Assembly (NCBI RefSeq): GCF_050589625.1
Contig: NZ_JBNGOP010000002.1
Location: 1 to 64,000 of the forward strand
Length of the DNA stretch: 64,000 nucleotides
Direction: 5' to 3'
Source of the DNA: Pelagihabitans sp947500445
Lineage (GTDB): Bacteria > Bacteroidota > Bacteroidia > Flavobacteriales > Flavobacteriaceae
Below, piece by piece: positions 1 through 8,700 of the stretch. Made by a program: the position numbers and the translations under genes. The first letter of the stretch is position 1. Every line of letters begins with the position of its first letter. Below the pieces are notes generated by a model, which saw nothing but the letters and a program-made list of their open reading frames with translations, was not told the origin of the DNA and did no database searches.

Positions 1-64
1 CGACTTGCATGTGTTAGGCCTGCCGCTAGCGTTCATCCTGAGCCAGGATCAAACTCTTCATTGT
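1..64 (-). rRNA. rrs: 16S ribosomal RNA, 5' end (partial)
   Basis: Read on the minus strand, the first bases contain the universal 16S start, AGAGTTTGATCCTGGCTCAG, followed by the Bacteroidota-type GATGAACGCTAGCGGCAGGC. By alignment with the E. coli 5' end, the mature RNA should begin near base 64. The rest of the gene lies outside the window. Confidence 0.97.
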
Positions 65-318
65 CGATTCTTATATAATATATAGTAACCTCTCAAATCC
101 AAAAAAAATTCCCGGCCCCGTCGCTCGATTTAATTCATCTTGCGCTTTTCCACTTTCTTATAAAAAAGAAGGGAAAAGGTTCCGATAGGAGTAGCTCCCA
201 TCGGTTATTCGTTGTCTTTACAATATGTCAATGAACTCCTATTATCCGGCCCAAATTATCCGTCCGGTAACTCGCTCGGCCCTCTATTCATTATCACGCC
301 TCAGTGCCAAAGCGGGTG
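65..318 (-). other. 16S rRNA transcribed leader
   Basis: This gene-free stretch lies between the mature 16S 5' end and the probable rRNA promoter at 319-326. It contains a 10-bp hairpin (182-191 paired with 195-204, three-base loop), as expected for a structured rRNA leader involved in antitermination or processing. No ORF is convincing here. Confidence 0.55.
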
Positions 319-326
319 CAAATATA
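319..326 (-). promoter_or_regulatory. rRNA operon promoter -7 box (TATATTTG)
   Basis: On the minus strand this reads TATATTTG, a perfect Bacteroidota TAnnTTTG -7 box. It is preceded by a very AT-rich tract (327-375) resembling an UP element. No clear TTG -33 element lies at the usual distance. The position, about 250 nt before mature 16S, fits an rRNA promoter. Confidence 0.6.
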
Positions 327-678
327 AGAGGGTTTTTTAAATAAAAAATAAAAATCGAAATCTTTTTTAAAATAATTTCACCCCCTTATTTCAACCCCTT
401 AATTCCTAAGGTTTTAGCCTTATTCTTTTTTTAAAGGGCATTAAAAATAACCTTTTTTGTCCCTCGCTCCAAACAGATACTCCAAAAAACACCATAACAA
501 CACTCTTATCCATATGCCATACTAATACTATTTGACGCCCTACATTACATACCGATAAAAATCCCCTACTATATTTCAGACCCTACCGTATCGCCGCCTA
601 TCGAAATACAATCGCGCGTCATTCCTTTAATCCGTTTATGCGGGATAAAGGGGCGACCGTTTAAAAATACGATCGCTG

Positions 679-709
679 TTGTAGGCATCGGAACTAGGTG
701 TTATCTTTG
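679..709 (+). promoter_or_regulatory. thrS operon promoter
   Basis: TTG at 679-681 and TATCTTTG at 702-709 are separated by 20 nt, matching the Bacteroidota TTG-N19/20-TAnnTTTG promoter. Transcription would start about 17 nt before the thrS ATG. Bases 327-678, between this and the divergent rRNA promoter, are AT-rich with no supported gene. Confidence 0.7.
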
Positions 710-733
710 CCGACTTAATCCTAAACCCGGGAC

Positions 734-2671
734 ATGATCAATATTACATTACCAGACGGCGCCGTAAAAGCTTGCCCGAAAGGCAGTACTCCTATGGACG
801 TTGCCAAAACCATCAGTGAAGGTTTTGCCAGAAACGTTATTTCAGCAAAATTCAACGATACCGTGGTAGAAACGACCACCCCCTTATCGCAAGATGGCAC
901 ATTGGTCCTGTACACCTGGAGGGACGCCGATGGAAAAAAGGCTTTTTGGCATTCCTCGGCGCATATTTTGGCCCAGGCACTGGAAGAGCTCTATCCCGGT
1001 GTAAAGTTATGGGTAGGCCCGGCCATTGAAAATGGTTTTTACTATGATGTCGATCTGGGGGAGCACAACATATCGGACAAGGATTTTAAGACGATTGAGG
1101 ACAAAATGCTTTCCATAGCTAGGGAGAAACATGAATTTCGTATGCGAGCGGTAAACAAGGCCGAGGCACTTTCCTATTATCAAGATAAAAACGAATATAA
1201 GGTCGCCCTTGTCGATAAGTTGGAAGACGGGACCATCACCTTTTGCGACCATGCTACCTTTACCGACCTTTGTAGGGGAGGTCATATCCCCAATACCGGT
1301 ATCGTAAAAGCGGTAAAAATATTAAGCGTTGCCGGAGCATACTACCAAGGTAACGAAAACAACAAAATGCTTACCCGCGTATACGGCATCTCCTTTCCAA
1401 AACAGAAAGAGCTTACCCAATATCTTGAAATGCTGGAAGAGGCAAAAAAACGGGACCATAGAAAATTGGGACGCGAATTGGAACTGTTCACCTTCTCCCA
1501 AAAGGTGGGACAAGGATTGCCCTTATGGCTGCCAAAAGGTGCCGCATTGCGAGAACGGTTGGAGCAATTTTTGAAAAAGGCCCAAAAAAAGGCCGGATAC
1601 GAAATGGTGGTCAGCCCCCATATCGGGCAAAAGGAACTTTATGTTACTTCCGGCCATTATGAAAAATATGGCGCGGATAGCTTTCAGCCGATACAGACCC
1701 CAAAGGAAGACGAAGAGTTTTTGCTAAAGCCGATGAATTGTCCGCACCACTGCGAAATTTTCAAGCACAAACCTTTTAGCTATCGAGAGCTCCCTAAAAG
1801 ATATGCCGAGTTTGGAACGGTCTACCGCTACGAGCAAAGTGGCGAATTGCACGGTCTTACTCGGGTGCGAGGCTTTACCCAGGACGATGCCCATATTTTT
1901 TGTACCCCGGACCAATTGGATGACGAGTTTAAAAACGTAATCGACCTCTCCTTATATGTGTTGGGCTCACTAGGTTTTGAAAACTATACCGCGCAAGTGT
2001 CGGTACGGGATCTGGACAACCCGGAAAAGTACATCGGTTCGGTCGAAAATTGGGAAAAAGCGGAAAACGCCATAATCAACGCGGCCAAAGAAAAAGGTCT
2101 TGATTATGTTGTGGAAACCGGAGAAGCGGCGTTTTATGGACCGAAGCTCGATTTTATGGTAAAGGACGCCTTGGGCCGAAACTGGCAATTGGGTACCATT
2201 CAAGTAGATTACAACCTACCCGAGCGCTTCGAACTTACATATAAAGGTAGTGATAACGAGCTACATCGGCCCGTTATGATACATAGGGCACCCTTTGGAA
2301 GTATGGAGCGATTTATAGCTTTACTGCTCGAACATACCGGTGGAAACTTCCCGCTATGGTTGATTCCCGACCAGGCGGTAGTGCTATCGGTTAGCGAGAA
2401 GCATGAAAAATATGCCGAAAAAGTTTTAAATTCCTTGGAAAATAACGAAATTCGCGCCCTCATTGACAATAGAAATGAAACAGTAGGCAAAAAAATACGG
2501 GAGGCCGAAATGAAGAAAATCCCGTATATGCTTATTGTAGGGGAACAAGAGGAAGCCGATGGCACCATCTCCGTAAGAAAACATGGAGGGGAAGATTTAG
2601 GCTCCATTGGAATCGAAGATTTTAAGGAGTTGGTGAATACCGAAATAAATAGTACCTTAAAGTCGTTTTAA
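734..2671 (+). CDS. thrS: Threonyl-tRNA synthetase
   Basis: Cytoplasmic class II aminoacyl-tRNA synthetase that charges tRNA-Thr with threonine. The 645 residues follow the family layout: TGS domain (about 1-60), editing domain with the HSSAH and C-x3-H (CRGGH) motifs (about 75-225), class II catalytic core with the NCPHHC motif near residue 337, and a C-terminal anticodon-binding domain (about 545-640). It heads the classic thrS-infC-rpmI-rplT operon, and the promoter at 679-709 fits this start. Family length is normal and nothing looks damaged. Confidence 0.98.
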   Translation: MINITLPDGAVKACPKGSTPMDVAKTISEGFARNVISAKFNDTVVETTTPLSQDGTLVLYTWRDADGKKAFWHSSAHILAQALEELYPGVKLWVGPAIENGFYYDVDLGEHNISDKDFKTIEDKMLSIAREKHEFRMRAVNKAEALSYYQDKNEYKVALVDKLEDGTITFCDHATFTDLCRGGHIPNTGIVKAVKILSVAGAYYQGNENNKMLTRVYGISFPKQKELTQYLEMLEEAKKRDHRKLGRELELFTFSQKVGQGLPLWLPKGAALRERLEQFLKKAQKKAGYEMVVSPHIGQKELYVTSGHYEKYGADSFQPIQTPKEDEEFLLKPMNCPHHCEIFKHKPFSYRELPKRYAEFGTVYRYEQSGELHGLTRVRGFTQDDAHIFCTPDQLDDEFKNVIDLSLYVLGSLGFENYTAQVSVRDLDNPEKYIGSVENWEKAENAIINAAKEKGLDYVVETGEAAFYGPKLDFMVKDALGRNWQLGTIQVDYNLPERFELTYKGSDNELHRPVMIHRAPFGSMERFIALLLEHTGGNFPLWLIPDQAVVLSVSEKHEKYAEKVLNSLENNEIRALIDNRNETVGKKIREAEMKKIPYMLIVGEQEEADGTISVRKHGGEDLGSIGIEDFKELVNTEINSTLKSF

Positions 2672-2697
2672 ATGTTTAACTCTAAAAAGTATCAGTC

Positions 2698-3252
2698 ATA
2701 GCAATACGTAAAAGATTTAGGCCCCAACCTAGACGGGAGAATAAAAATCCCCACAAGATCAATGAAAAAATTTTGTCGTCCCAAGTACGCTTGGTAGGTG
2801 ACAATGTTGAAGTTGGTGTTTATCCCATAAGAGCCGCCTTGGACAAAGCCCAAGAGGCCGGTTTGGATTTGGTAGAAATATCGCCAAAAGCGGACCCACC
2901 GGTATGTAAAATTATCGATTACAAAAAGTTTCTTTACGAGCAAAAGAAACGCGAGAAGATATTAAAGGCGAAAGCCTCAAAAGTAGTCGTAAAAGAAATA
3001 CGATTCGGTCCGAATACCGATGACCACGATTACGAGTTCAAGAAAAAACACGCAGAGAAGTTCCTGAAAGACGGGGCCAAGTTAAAAGCGTACGTTTTTT
3101 TTAAGGGACGTTCGATCGTCTATAAAGACCAAGGAGAGATTTTGCTCTTGAGATTGGCTTCCGAACTGGAAGAGCTTGGAAAAGTGGAGCAAATGCCGAA
3201 ATTGGAAGGAAAGCGTATGACGATGTTCATTGCGCCGAAAACGAAAAAATAA
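2698..3252 (+). CDS. infC: Translation initiation factor IF-3, ATA start
   Basis: IF-3 binds the 30S subunit, blocks premature 50S joining and proofreads start-codon selection. The strongly conserved part (VRLVGDNVEVGVYP onward) is preceded in frame, without a stop, by residues typical of the flavobacterial N-terminus: AIRKRFRPQPRR, then a stretch ending in HKINEKI. The nearest upstream stop is at 2683-2685. There is no ATG, GTG or TTG between that stop and the conserved N-terminus, and the codon before Ala-Ile-Arg is ATA at 2698-2700, so that is the inferred start. The TTG at 2773 would delete part of the N-terminal domain. Rare start codons on infC are known to allow IF-3 to repress itself. 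Predicted length is 184 aa, and the gene lies 26 nt after thrS. Confidence 0.85.
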   Translation: MAIRKRFRPQPRRENKNPHKINEKILSSQVRLVGDNVEVGVYPIRAALDKAQEAGLDLVEISPKADPPVCKIIDYKKFLYEQKKREKILKAKASKVVVKEIRFGPNTDDHDYEFKKKHAEKFLKDGAKLKAYVFFKGRSIVYKDQGEILLLRLASELEELGKVEQMPKLEGKRMTMFIAPKTKK

Positions 3253-3277
3253 CGGTAAGGCCGTTTTTAAAATATGA

Positions 3278-3304
3278 TAACAAGTCCCTTAAAGGGGCTT
3301 GTTA
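3278..3304 (+). promoter_or_regulatory. Intergenic hairpin between infC and rpmI
   Basis: An 11-bp stem (3278-3288 with 3294-3304, one G-U pair) encloses a 5-nt loop, 35 nt before rpmI. No U-tract follows it, so a simple terminator is unlikely. A processing site or an L20-type autoregulatory structure is possible. That role is inference from position. Confidence 0.45.
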
Positions 3305-3339
3305 CATTTCATAAGTGAGATTTAATTTAATAGGAAAAC

Positions 3340-3537
3340 ATGCCTAAACAGAAAACAAAATCCAGTGCCAAAAAGCGTTTTAAGCTTACGGGCTCGGGTA
3401 AAATCAAAAGAAAGCACGCTTTTAAGAGTCACATCCTGACTAAAAAATCGAAAAAGCGTAAGCTCGCATTGACGCATTCCACATTGGTGCATGAGTCGGA
3501 TGTAAACAGTATCAAAGAACAATTACGCTTAAAGTAA
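3340..3537 (+). CDS. rpmI: 50S ribosomal protein L35
   Basis: Small basic 65-residue protein of the large ribosomal subunit, beginning MPKQKTKSSAKKRFKLTG, a typical L35 N-terminus, and rich in Lys/Arg. It sits between infC and rplT as in most bacteria, and length is normal. Confidence 0.97.
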   Translation: MPKQKTKSSAKKRFKLTGSGKIKRKHAFKSHILTKKSKKRKLALTHSTLVHESDVNSIKEQLRLK

Positions 3538-3626
3538 TCCGTTCACAGGTCAGTTATTAATAACCATGGAGTCGGGCCAAAAAGTTCTCAAAGTATTGGG
3601 GCGCCTGCTACAAAAAATTAAAAAAA

Positions 3627-3971
3627 ATGCCAAGATCAGTAAATTCAGTAGCTTCAAGAGCCAGAAGAAAAAAGGTGATGAAGCAAGCCAAAGGATACTT
3701 TGGAAGACGTAAAAATGTATGGACGGTAGCTAAAAATGCCGTAGAAAAAGCGATGCTTTATGCATACCGCGATCGTAAGAACAAAAAACGTAATTTTCGT
3801 GCTTTGTGGATTACCAGAATCAATGCCGGTGCGCGGATGCACGGTATGTCCTATTCCCAATTCATGGGCAAGGTAAAATCCAACGGAATCGAACTCAACA
3901 GAAAGGTATTGGCCGATTTGGCCATGAATCATCCCGATGCGTTCAAAGCTGTGGTCGACAAAGTAAAATAA
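3627..3971 (+). CDS. rplT: 50S ribosomal protein L20
   Basis: L20 is needed for early 50S assembly, and in several bacteria it represses its own operon. The 114-residue protein begins MPRSVNSVASRARRKKVMKQAKG and contains the conserved LWITRINAGAR segment. It is the last gene of the thrS-infC-rpmI-rplT operon and is followed 23 nt later by a strong terminator. Confidence 0.98.
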   Translation: MPRSVNSVASRARRKKVMKQAKGYFGRRKNVWTVAKNAVEKAMLYAYRDRKNKKRNFRALWITRINAGARMHGMSYSQFMGKVKSNGIELNRKVLADLAMNHPDAFKAVVDKVK

Positions 3972-3993
3972 TTATCTCAAACCTATCTCACTT

Positions 3994-4027
3994 AAAAAAG
4001 GTCCGACCGAATGGTTGGACCTTTTTA
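3994..4027. terminator. Bidirectional terminator, rplT / yjbQ-type gene
   Basis: GGTCCGACC pairs with GGTTGGACC around a GAAT loop, flanked by A-rich and T-rich tracts (3994-3999 and 4022-4027). It lies between convergent genes, so it can terminate the ribosomal operon on the plus strand and the gene ending at 4030 on the minus strand. Confidence 0.85.
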
Positions 4028-4029
4028 TT

Positions 4030-4452
4030 TTATATACCAAAAGCAGTTAGCACCAAGCTTCTGCCGGAAGCATGATCGCGATGTTCACAAAGATACACCC
4101 CTTGCCATATTCCCAGGTTCAACTTTCCTGACGAAATGGGCACTTGTACCGATGCTCCCATGAGGGAAGCTTTTATATGTGCGGGCATGTCATCCGGTCC
4201 TTCATAAGTATGAATATAATACGGCGCGTTTTCGGGAACCATTACGTTCATATGGCTCTCAAAATCCTTTCGGACCGTAGGATCGGCATTTTCGTTTATG
4301 GTGAGACTTGCAGAGGTATGTTTTATAAAAACTTGGAGCGTACCACGATCCATAGTGCCAATTTCTGGAATGGCGTTGATAATCTGTTCGGTAATCAAAT
4401 GAAAGCCCCTCCTACAGGCCTGTAACCGGATTTCTTTTTGAACTAGTTGCAT
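4030..4452 (-). CDS. YjbQ/UPF0047 family protein (secondary thiamine-phosphate synthase type)
   Basis: A 140-residue cytosolic protein with the UPF0047 signature: an HTSASLTINENADP segment (about residues 46-59), the GPDDMPAHIKAS region, and a C-terminal CEHRD...GR motif. Members show weak thiamine-phosphate synthase activity in E. coli genetics, but the physiological role is uncertain. Length is typical. It converges on rplT and shares the terminator at 3994-4027. Confidence 0.85.
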   Translation of the reverse strand: MQLVQKEIRLQACRRGFHLITEQIINAIPEIGTMDRGTLQVFIKHTSASLTINENADPTVRKDFESHMNVMVPENAPYYIHTYEGPDDMPAHIKASLMGASVQVPISSGKLNLGIWQGVYLCEHRDHASGRSLVLTAFGI

Positions 4453-4739
4453 ACACTGTTGTTTTTATTGAACTCGTTTAAACTTGTTGCTAGGCCCCAA
4501 GAAAACGTTTAAACGCGTTCACCATTAAGTTAACGATAAAAGGTGCTCATACCATTTCTGATGTTAGATTACCCATTAAAAATTGTTCTTTTCTGTGTAT
4601 GCTTCAAAATAAAATCTAACCAGAGCTACTGGTATGCTTGGATTCTTTTTTTCGCCTACCCAAAAAATCCCTGGTTTTTACTTGCATAATTTAACATTAG
4701 AAATGATATAAACCAAACCAATATCAAACACATAACAAA

Positions 4740-4747
4740 TACCTTTG
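4740..4747 (+). promoter_or_regulatory. Promoter -7 box for HAD gene; rest of gap 4453-4766
   Basis: TACCTTTG matches TAnnTTTG and ends 19 nt before the ATG at 4767. No convincing -33 TTG is present. The rest of the 314-nt gap (4453-4739) is AT-rich and shows no ORF or strong structure. Confidence 0.45.
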
Positions 4748-4766
4748 CGCATTCAATTATAAGCCT

Positions 4767-5585
4767 ATGGATTTTTCAAGCGTTAAGATGGTAGTGAGCG
4801 ACATGGACGGTACATTGCTCAACTCGAACCACGAAGTGAGCGAACGCTTTTTTGAGCTCTTCCCAAAACTGGCCCAACATGGAATACGTTTTGTAGCCGC
4901 CAGCGGTAGACAGTATGATAGCATCATCGATAAGTTACAACCCATTAAAAATGAGATTACGGTGATTGCCGAAAACGGCGGATTTGCGATGGAGGGCAGT
5001 ACGGAAATCGTTTCTACGCCCCTTGCTTCGGAAAAACAATATGAGGTTCTTGAACTTTTGGCCGACATTCCCGACATCAATACGGTACTGTGCGGAAAAA
5101 AATGTGCCTATATTGCCAAGAACGCCTCCAATTTTCTTAACAAGCTAAAGGAGTACTACTCCAGTTACCAAACACTTCCCGAACTAAAGGCGTACCATGG
5201 GGAGCTTCTTAAAATTGCGATCTACCACCCCGAAAGTTCGGAACGTTATATTTACCCTGTCGTAGCGCACTTGAACGGAGATTTAATGGTGAAAATATCT
5301 GGTCCGAATTGGGTGGACATTTCCAGCCCCAACGCACATAAAGGTCATGCGCTTCAGAAAGTCCAATCGCTTTATGGAACACAGCCCAGCGAGACTATGG
5401 TGTTCGGCGATTATTTCAACGACTTGGAAATGCTGGCTTTGGCAGATTACAGTTTTGCCATGGCCAATGCGCATCCCGATGTAAAAAAAGCGGCCAAGCA
5501 TAGCACGAACAGTAATGATGATTTTGGTGTAGAGCGCGTTCTGGAACAACTGCTCCATATAAATCCCGGGACGATGGAATCGTAA
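4767..5585 (+). CDS. HAD-superfamily Cof-type phosphatase
   Basis: A 272-residue soluble hydrolase of the Cof/HAD-IIB group, which dephosphorylates sugar phosphates or other phosphometabolites. Motif I is DMDGTLLNS (nucleophile Asp12, acid/base Asp14), motif II the AASGR region, and motif IV GDYFNDLEML (about residues 215-224) with the metal-binding Asp residues. A C2-type cap domain lies between motifs II and III. The substrate cannot be told from sequence. It is monocistronic with its own -7 box and a terminator at 5713. Confidence 0.9.
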   Translation: MDFSSVKMVVSDMDGTLLNSNHEVSERFFELFPKLAQHGIRFVAASGRQYDSIIDKLQPIKNEITVIAENGGFAMEGSTEIVSTPLASEKQYEVLELLADIPDINTVLCGKKCAYIAKNASNFLNKLKEYYSSYQTLPELKAYHGELLKIAIYHPESSERYIYPVVAHLNGDLMVKISGPNWVDISSPNAHKGHALQKVQSLYGTQPSETMVFGDYFNDLEMLALADYSFAMANAHPDVKKAAKHSTNSNDDFGVERVLEQLLHINPGTMES

Positions 5586-5712
5586 TCCCATTTCTACCTT
5601 AAAATTACCCAAATAAAAAGCAAAAATGATATACGCTATCCAGTTTGGCCGATGCAAAAACAAAGGGCATCCTTGGCTATATGGTGTGCTAGGGTATTGA
5701 ACGATATGATAT

Positions 5713-5747
5713 AAAAAAAGCCCTGATCCTAAGGACCAGGGCTTTTT
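5713..5747. terminator. Bidirectional terminator between HAD gene and GH9-1
   Basis: AAAAAGCCCTGATCC pairs with GGACCAGGGCTTTTT (one mismatch) around a short loop, with A and T runs on either side. It sits between convergent genes and can serve both. Confidence 0.85.
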
Positions 5748-5768
5748 CGTTTCACTTGGTATGGTGGG

Positions 5769-8700
5769 TTACTTAATCATCAATTTCATCGTCTTGACTT
5801 TTCCGGTGCTTTTATCCTTTGTTTGTAAGATGTAAAGCCCTGGGGTAAAACCATTGATGTCCAAGGTATTGTTTCCCCTTGTTTTTTTGCCTTCCGAAAC
5901 CGTTCTTCCCGAAAAATCGGTCAATTGGAACGAAAACTCATTTTGTGTATCCACCGTAACGCTTCCCGTAGATGAGGGGTTAGGGAATACGGAATAGGTA
6001 GCCGCTTTAGCACCCGAACCAGAAGCTTTAACCTCTACTGGTGCCAATGCCATATTATCTATTCTTTCGGGCCATCCACCTCCTGGCGGTACGATCAATA
6101 TCTGTATTTGATAATCGGTGGTAGAAGGGGCCAAATCCGCAGCGATCGGAAAGGTAAATTCCAATGTTCCGGTACCTTCCGAGACCAAAGCGGTACGGGT
6201 TTCAAAAATGGTGTAGGGAGCCACTCCCAATTGCCACCATCCTACTACCTCCCTATCGGTACTTGACGAATATTCAATAGTAACCAGGGCCTCTCCACCC
6301 TGTTCTACTACCTGCGGTCCATCTACCGCTATGATGTCGTCCTCAAAAGCTACGGTAGCATCAGGGATCATCTCAAACGTAAAACTGTCGGCCTTCAACC
6401 AATCGGCCAAAGCTTCTACGTTTATAGTGTGTTGTCCCTCGGTCAACGCCATGGTTACCGTTAGGTATCCCCAATAGGAATCGATATCCAATGCACTAAT
6501 GGAATCTTCATCCAAGGTGAACGCTGCAGCTTCTCCATCTACACGAAGCGCATAGCTCTGCACCAAATCACGATCTGTACCTGAAGCCTGCCCTACCCTC
6601 AAACGGACCGCCAAGGTATAGTCACCGGACTCGGAGGCCGTAAAATCGAACTTCAATTCATCTCCGGCATCGAACAAACGAACATGTTGTCCGTTACTAG
6701 CTTCCGGGTTAAAGGAATCGGGCGCAACACTATTATTGGTGCCGACATCGGCCACAACCTCAAAAACATCTTCGATTTCTATTACATCGCTACCTCCCGT
6801 ATCAGGTTCGCTATCGCTAACGTCCACACTTCCGATACTCAAGTTGTCCAAACGATCTGGCCAACCGCCCCCAATAGGGACCAATATGGTCTGAAATTGA
6901 TAAATATCGGCGGCTATTTCTACATCCGCTGGTATATTTAAAACAACCTCCACGGTACCGGTTCCGAGGTTTACCGGAACTGTTTGAGAATCAAAAGTAG
7001 TGTAAGGTGCGATTCCCAATTGGAAAGCAACGTTGATTTCCCTTGCCTCACTCGCGGAATAGGCTACACTAAGCGTGTAACTGCCACCTGGTGCCACCAC
7101 ATCCGGACCATCCACACTGACCACGTCGTCCTCAAAATCGCCGCCGATGAGTTCGAAAGAAAACCGATCCGCCTTTAACCAATCTCGAAGCGCTTCGACC
7201 TGTATGTTATGAATTCCGGCGGTAAGCGAAGTCGTCAATACCATTTCGCCCCAATGGGAATCCACATCTAGCTCGGTAATGGTAGCTTCATCGAGTTCAA
7301 AGGTGGCTACTTCACCGTCTACACTAATTTGATATTCCGTAGCCAGGTTCGATTCCGTACCTGTCGCCTCTCCTACCCGAAGTCTCACGGCCAACCTATA
7401 CTCGCCGTCCTGGGCCGTGTTGAAATCAAAACGCAATGCGTCCCCGGCATCGAACAACCGCACGTGAAGGCCATTGCTTGCTTCCGGATTATAGTCATCC
7501 ACACTGACGGAATTGTTGTTCCCGACATCACTGACCACTTCATATACATCCTCTATTTCTAAAATACCCTCGGTATTCCCCGGGGGTGGCGTACCATCCG
7601 TAACATCGATTCCCGTTACGGGCAAACTGTCGATCAAATCGTTAAAGCCACCGCCAGCAGGTACGATATACACTTGAAATTGATATTCGTCCTGAGCGAT
7701 CGGCACGTCTTCCGGTATGGTCAATGCTACCGTAATCTGCCCGTTACCGGAGGCTACCGGTGTTACCACGGCATCGTATACCGTATATGGGGTTATTGCC
7801 TGTTGAAAGGCAACCACCACCTCCCGGTCCACACCCGCAGTATAATCGACCACCACTTCTTGAACGCTACCCGGGGCAACTTCTTCGTTAACTGTAACGG
7901 CACTAATATCATCCACATAGGTAGCATCGTCCTCCGATAGGCCAAAATCAAAACGATCGGCCTTTGACCAATATTTGCTCACCGCTACCACAACGGTGTG
8001 GGTTCCTTCGGAAAGGTACCGGGCAGCTTTTAATTCTCCCCAATAAGTGTCTCCGTCCAAGTCCGATATCGTGTCTTCGTCCAAATCAAAATCGGTGACT
8101 ACCTCACCATCTATGGAAATCTCATAATTCGGTGCCAAACTGGTCAGGGTTTCCGAGACTTCGCCGACCCGCAATCGTAGGGCCAAGTCGTATTTGGCCG
8201 TAATACCCACTTCAAAATCGAAACTTAGGGCATCGCCACAATCAAAAAGCCGTACAAATCCTCCGGCGCTGGCCCCTGCGTTGGAGCCGTCCGCTACGAT
8301 ATCGCTTTTATCACCTGCTTCCTTGTATACTTCAAAAACATCTTCGATCTCAAGGCTACCCGCAACGGCCCGCTCCACATTGGGAACCGGAGATTCTCCT
8401 CCATTACGAGCCACATAGTTGGCCAGAAGCTTGATATAACTACTTTGATAGTAAATAGCTGGCTCTACAAGGGCCCATGGGCTTTCGCTTGCCCCGCCGA
8501 TGTAATTGTTCTCATCGCTATATGCCTTTAGTCCGGGTTGGTCACCCAATGACGCATTTTGGTAAACGACACCGCCTAAGGCGATTTTAGTACCCCCGTT
8601 CGCCAATGGGTTTACCCCACCGGTTATGAATCCCGGCGCGGGCCCTACGCCATTGGCCGTACCGTCATAGGCACCGCCTGGTACGAACCAGGTATGCCAG

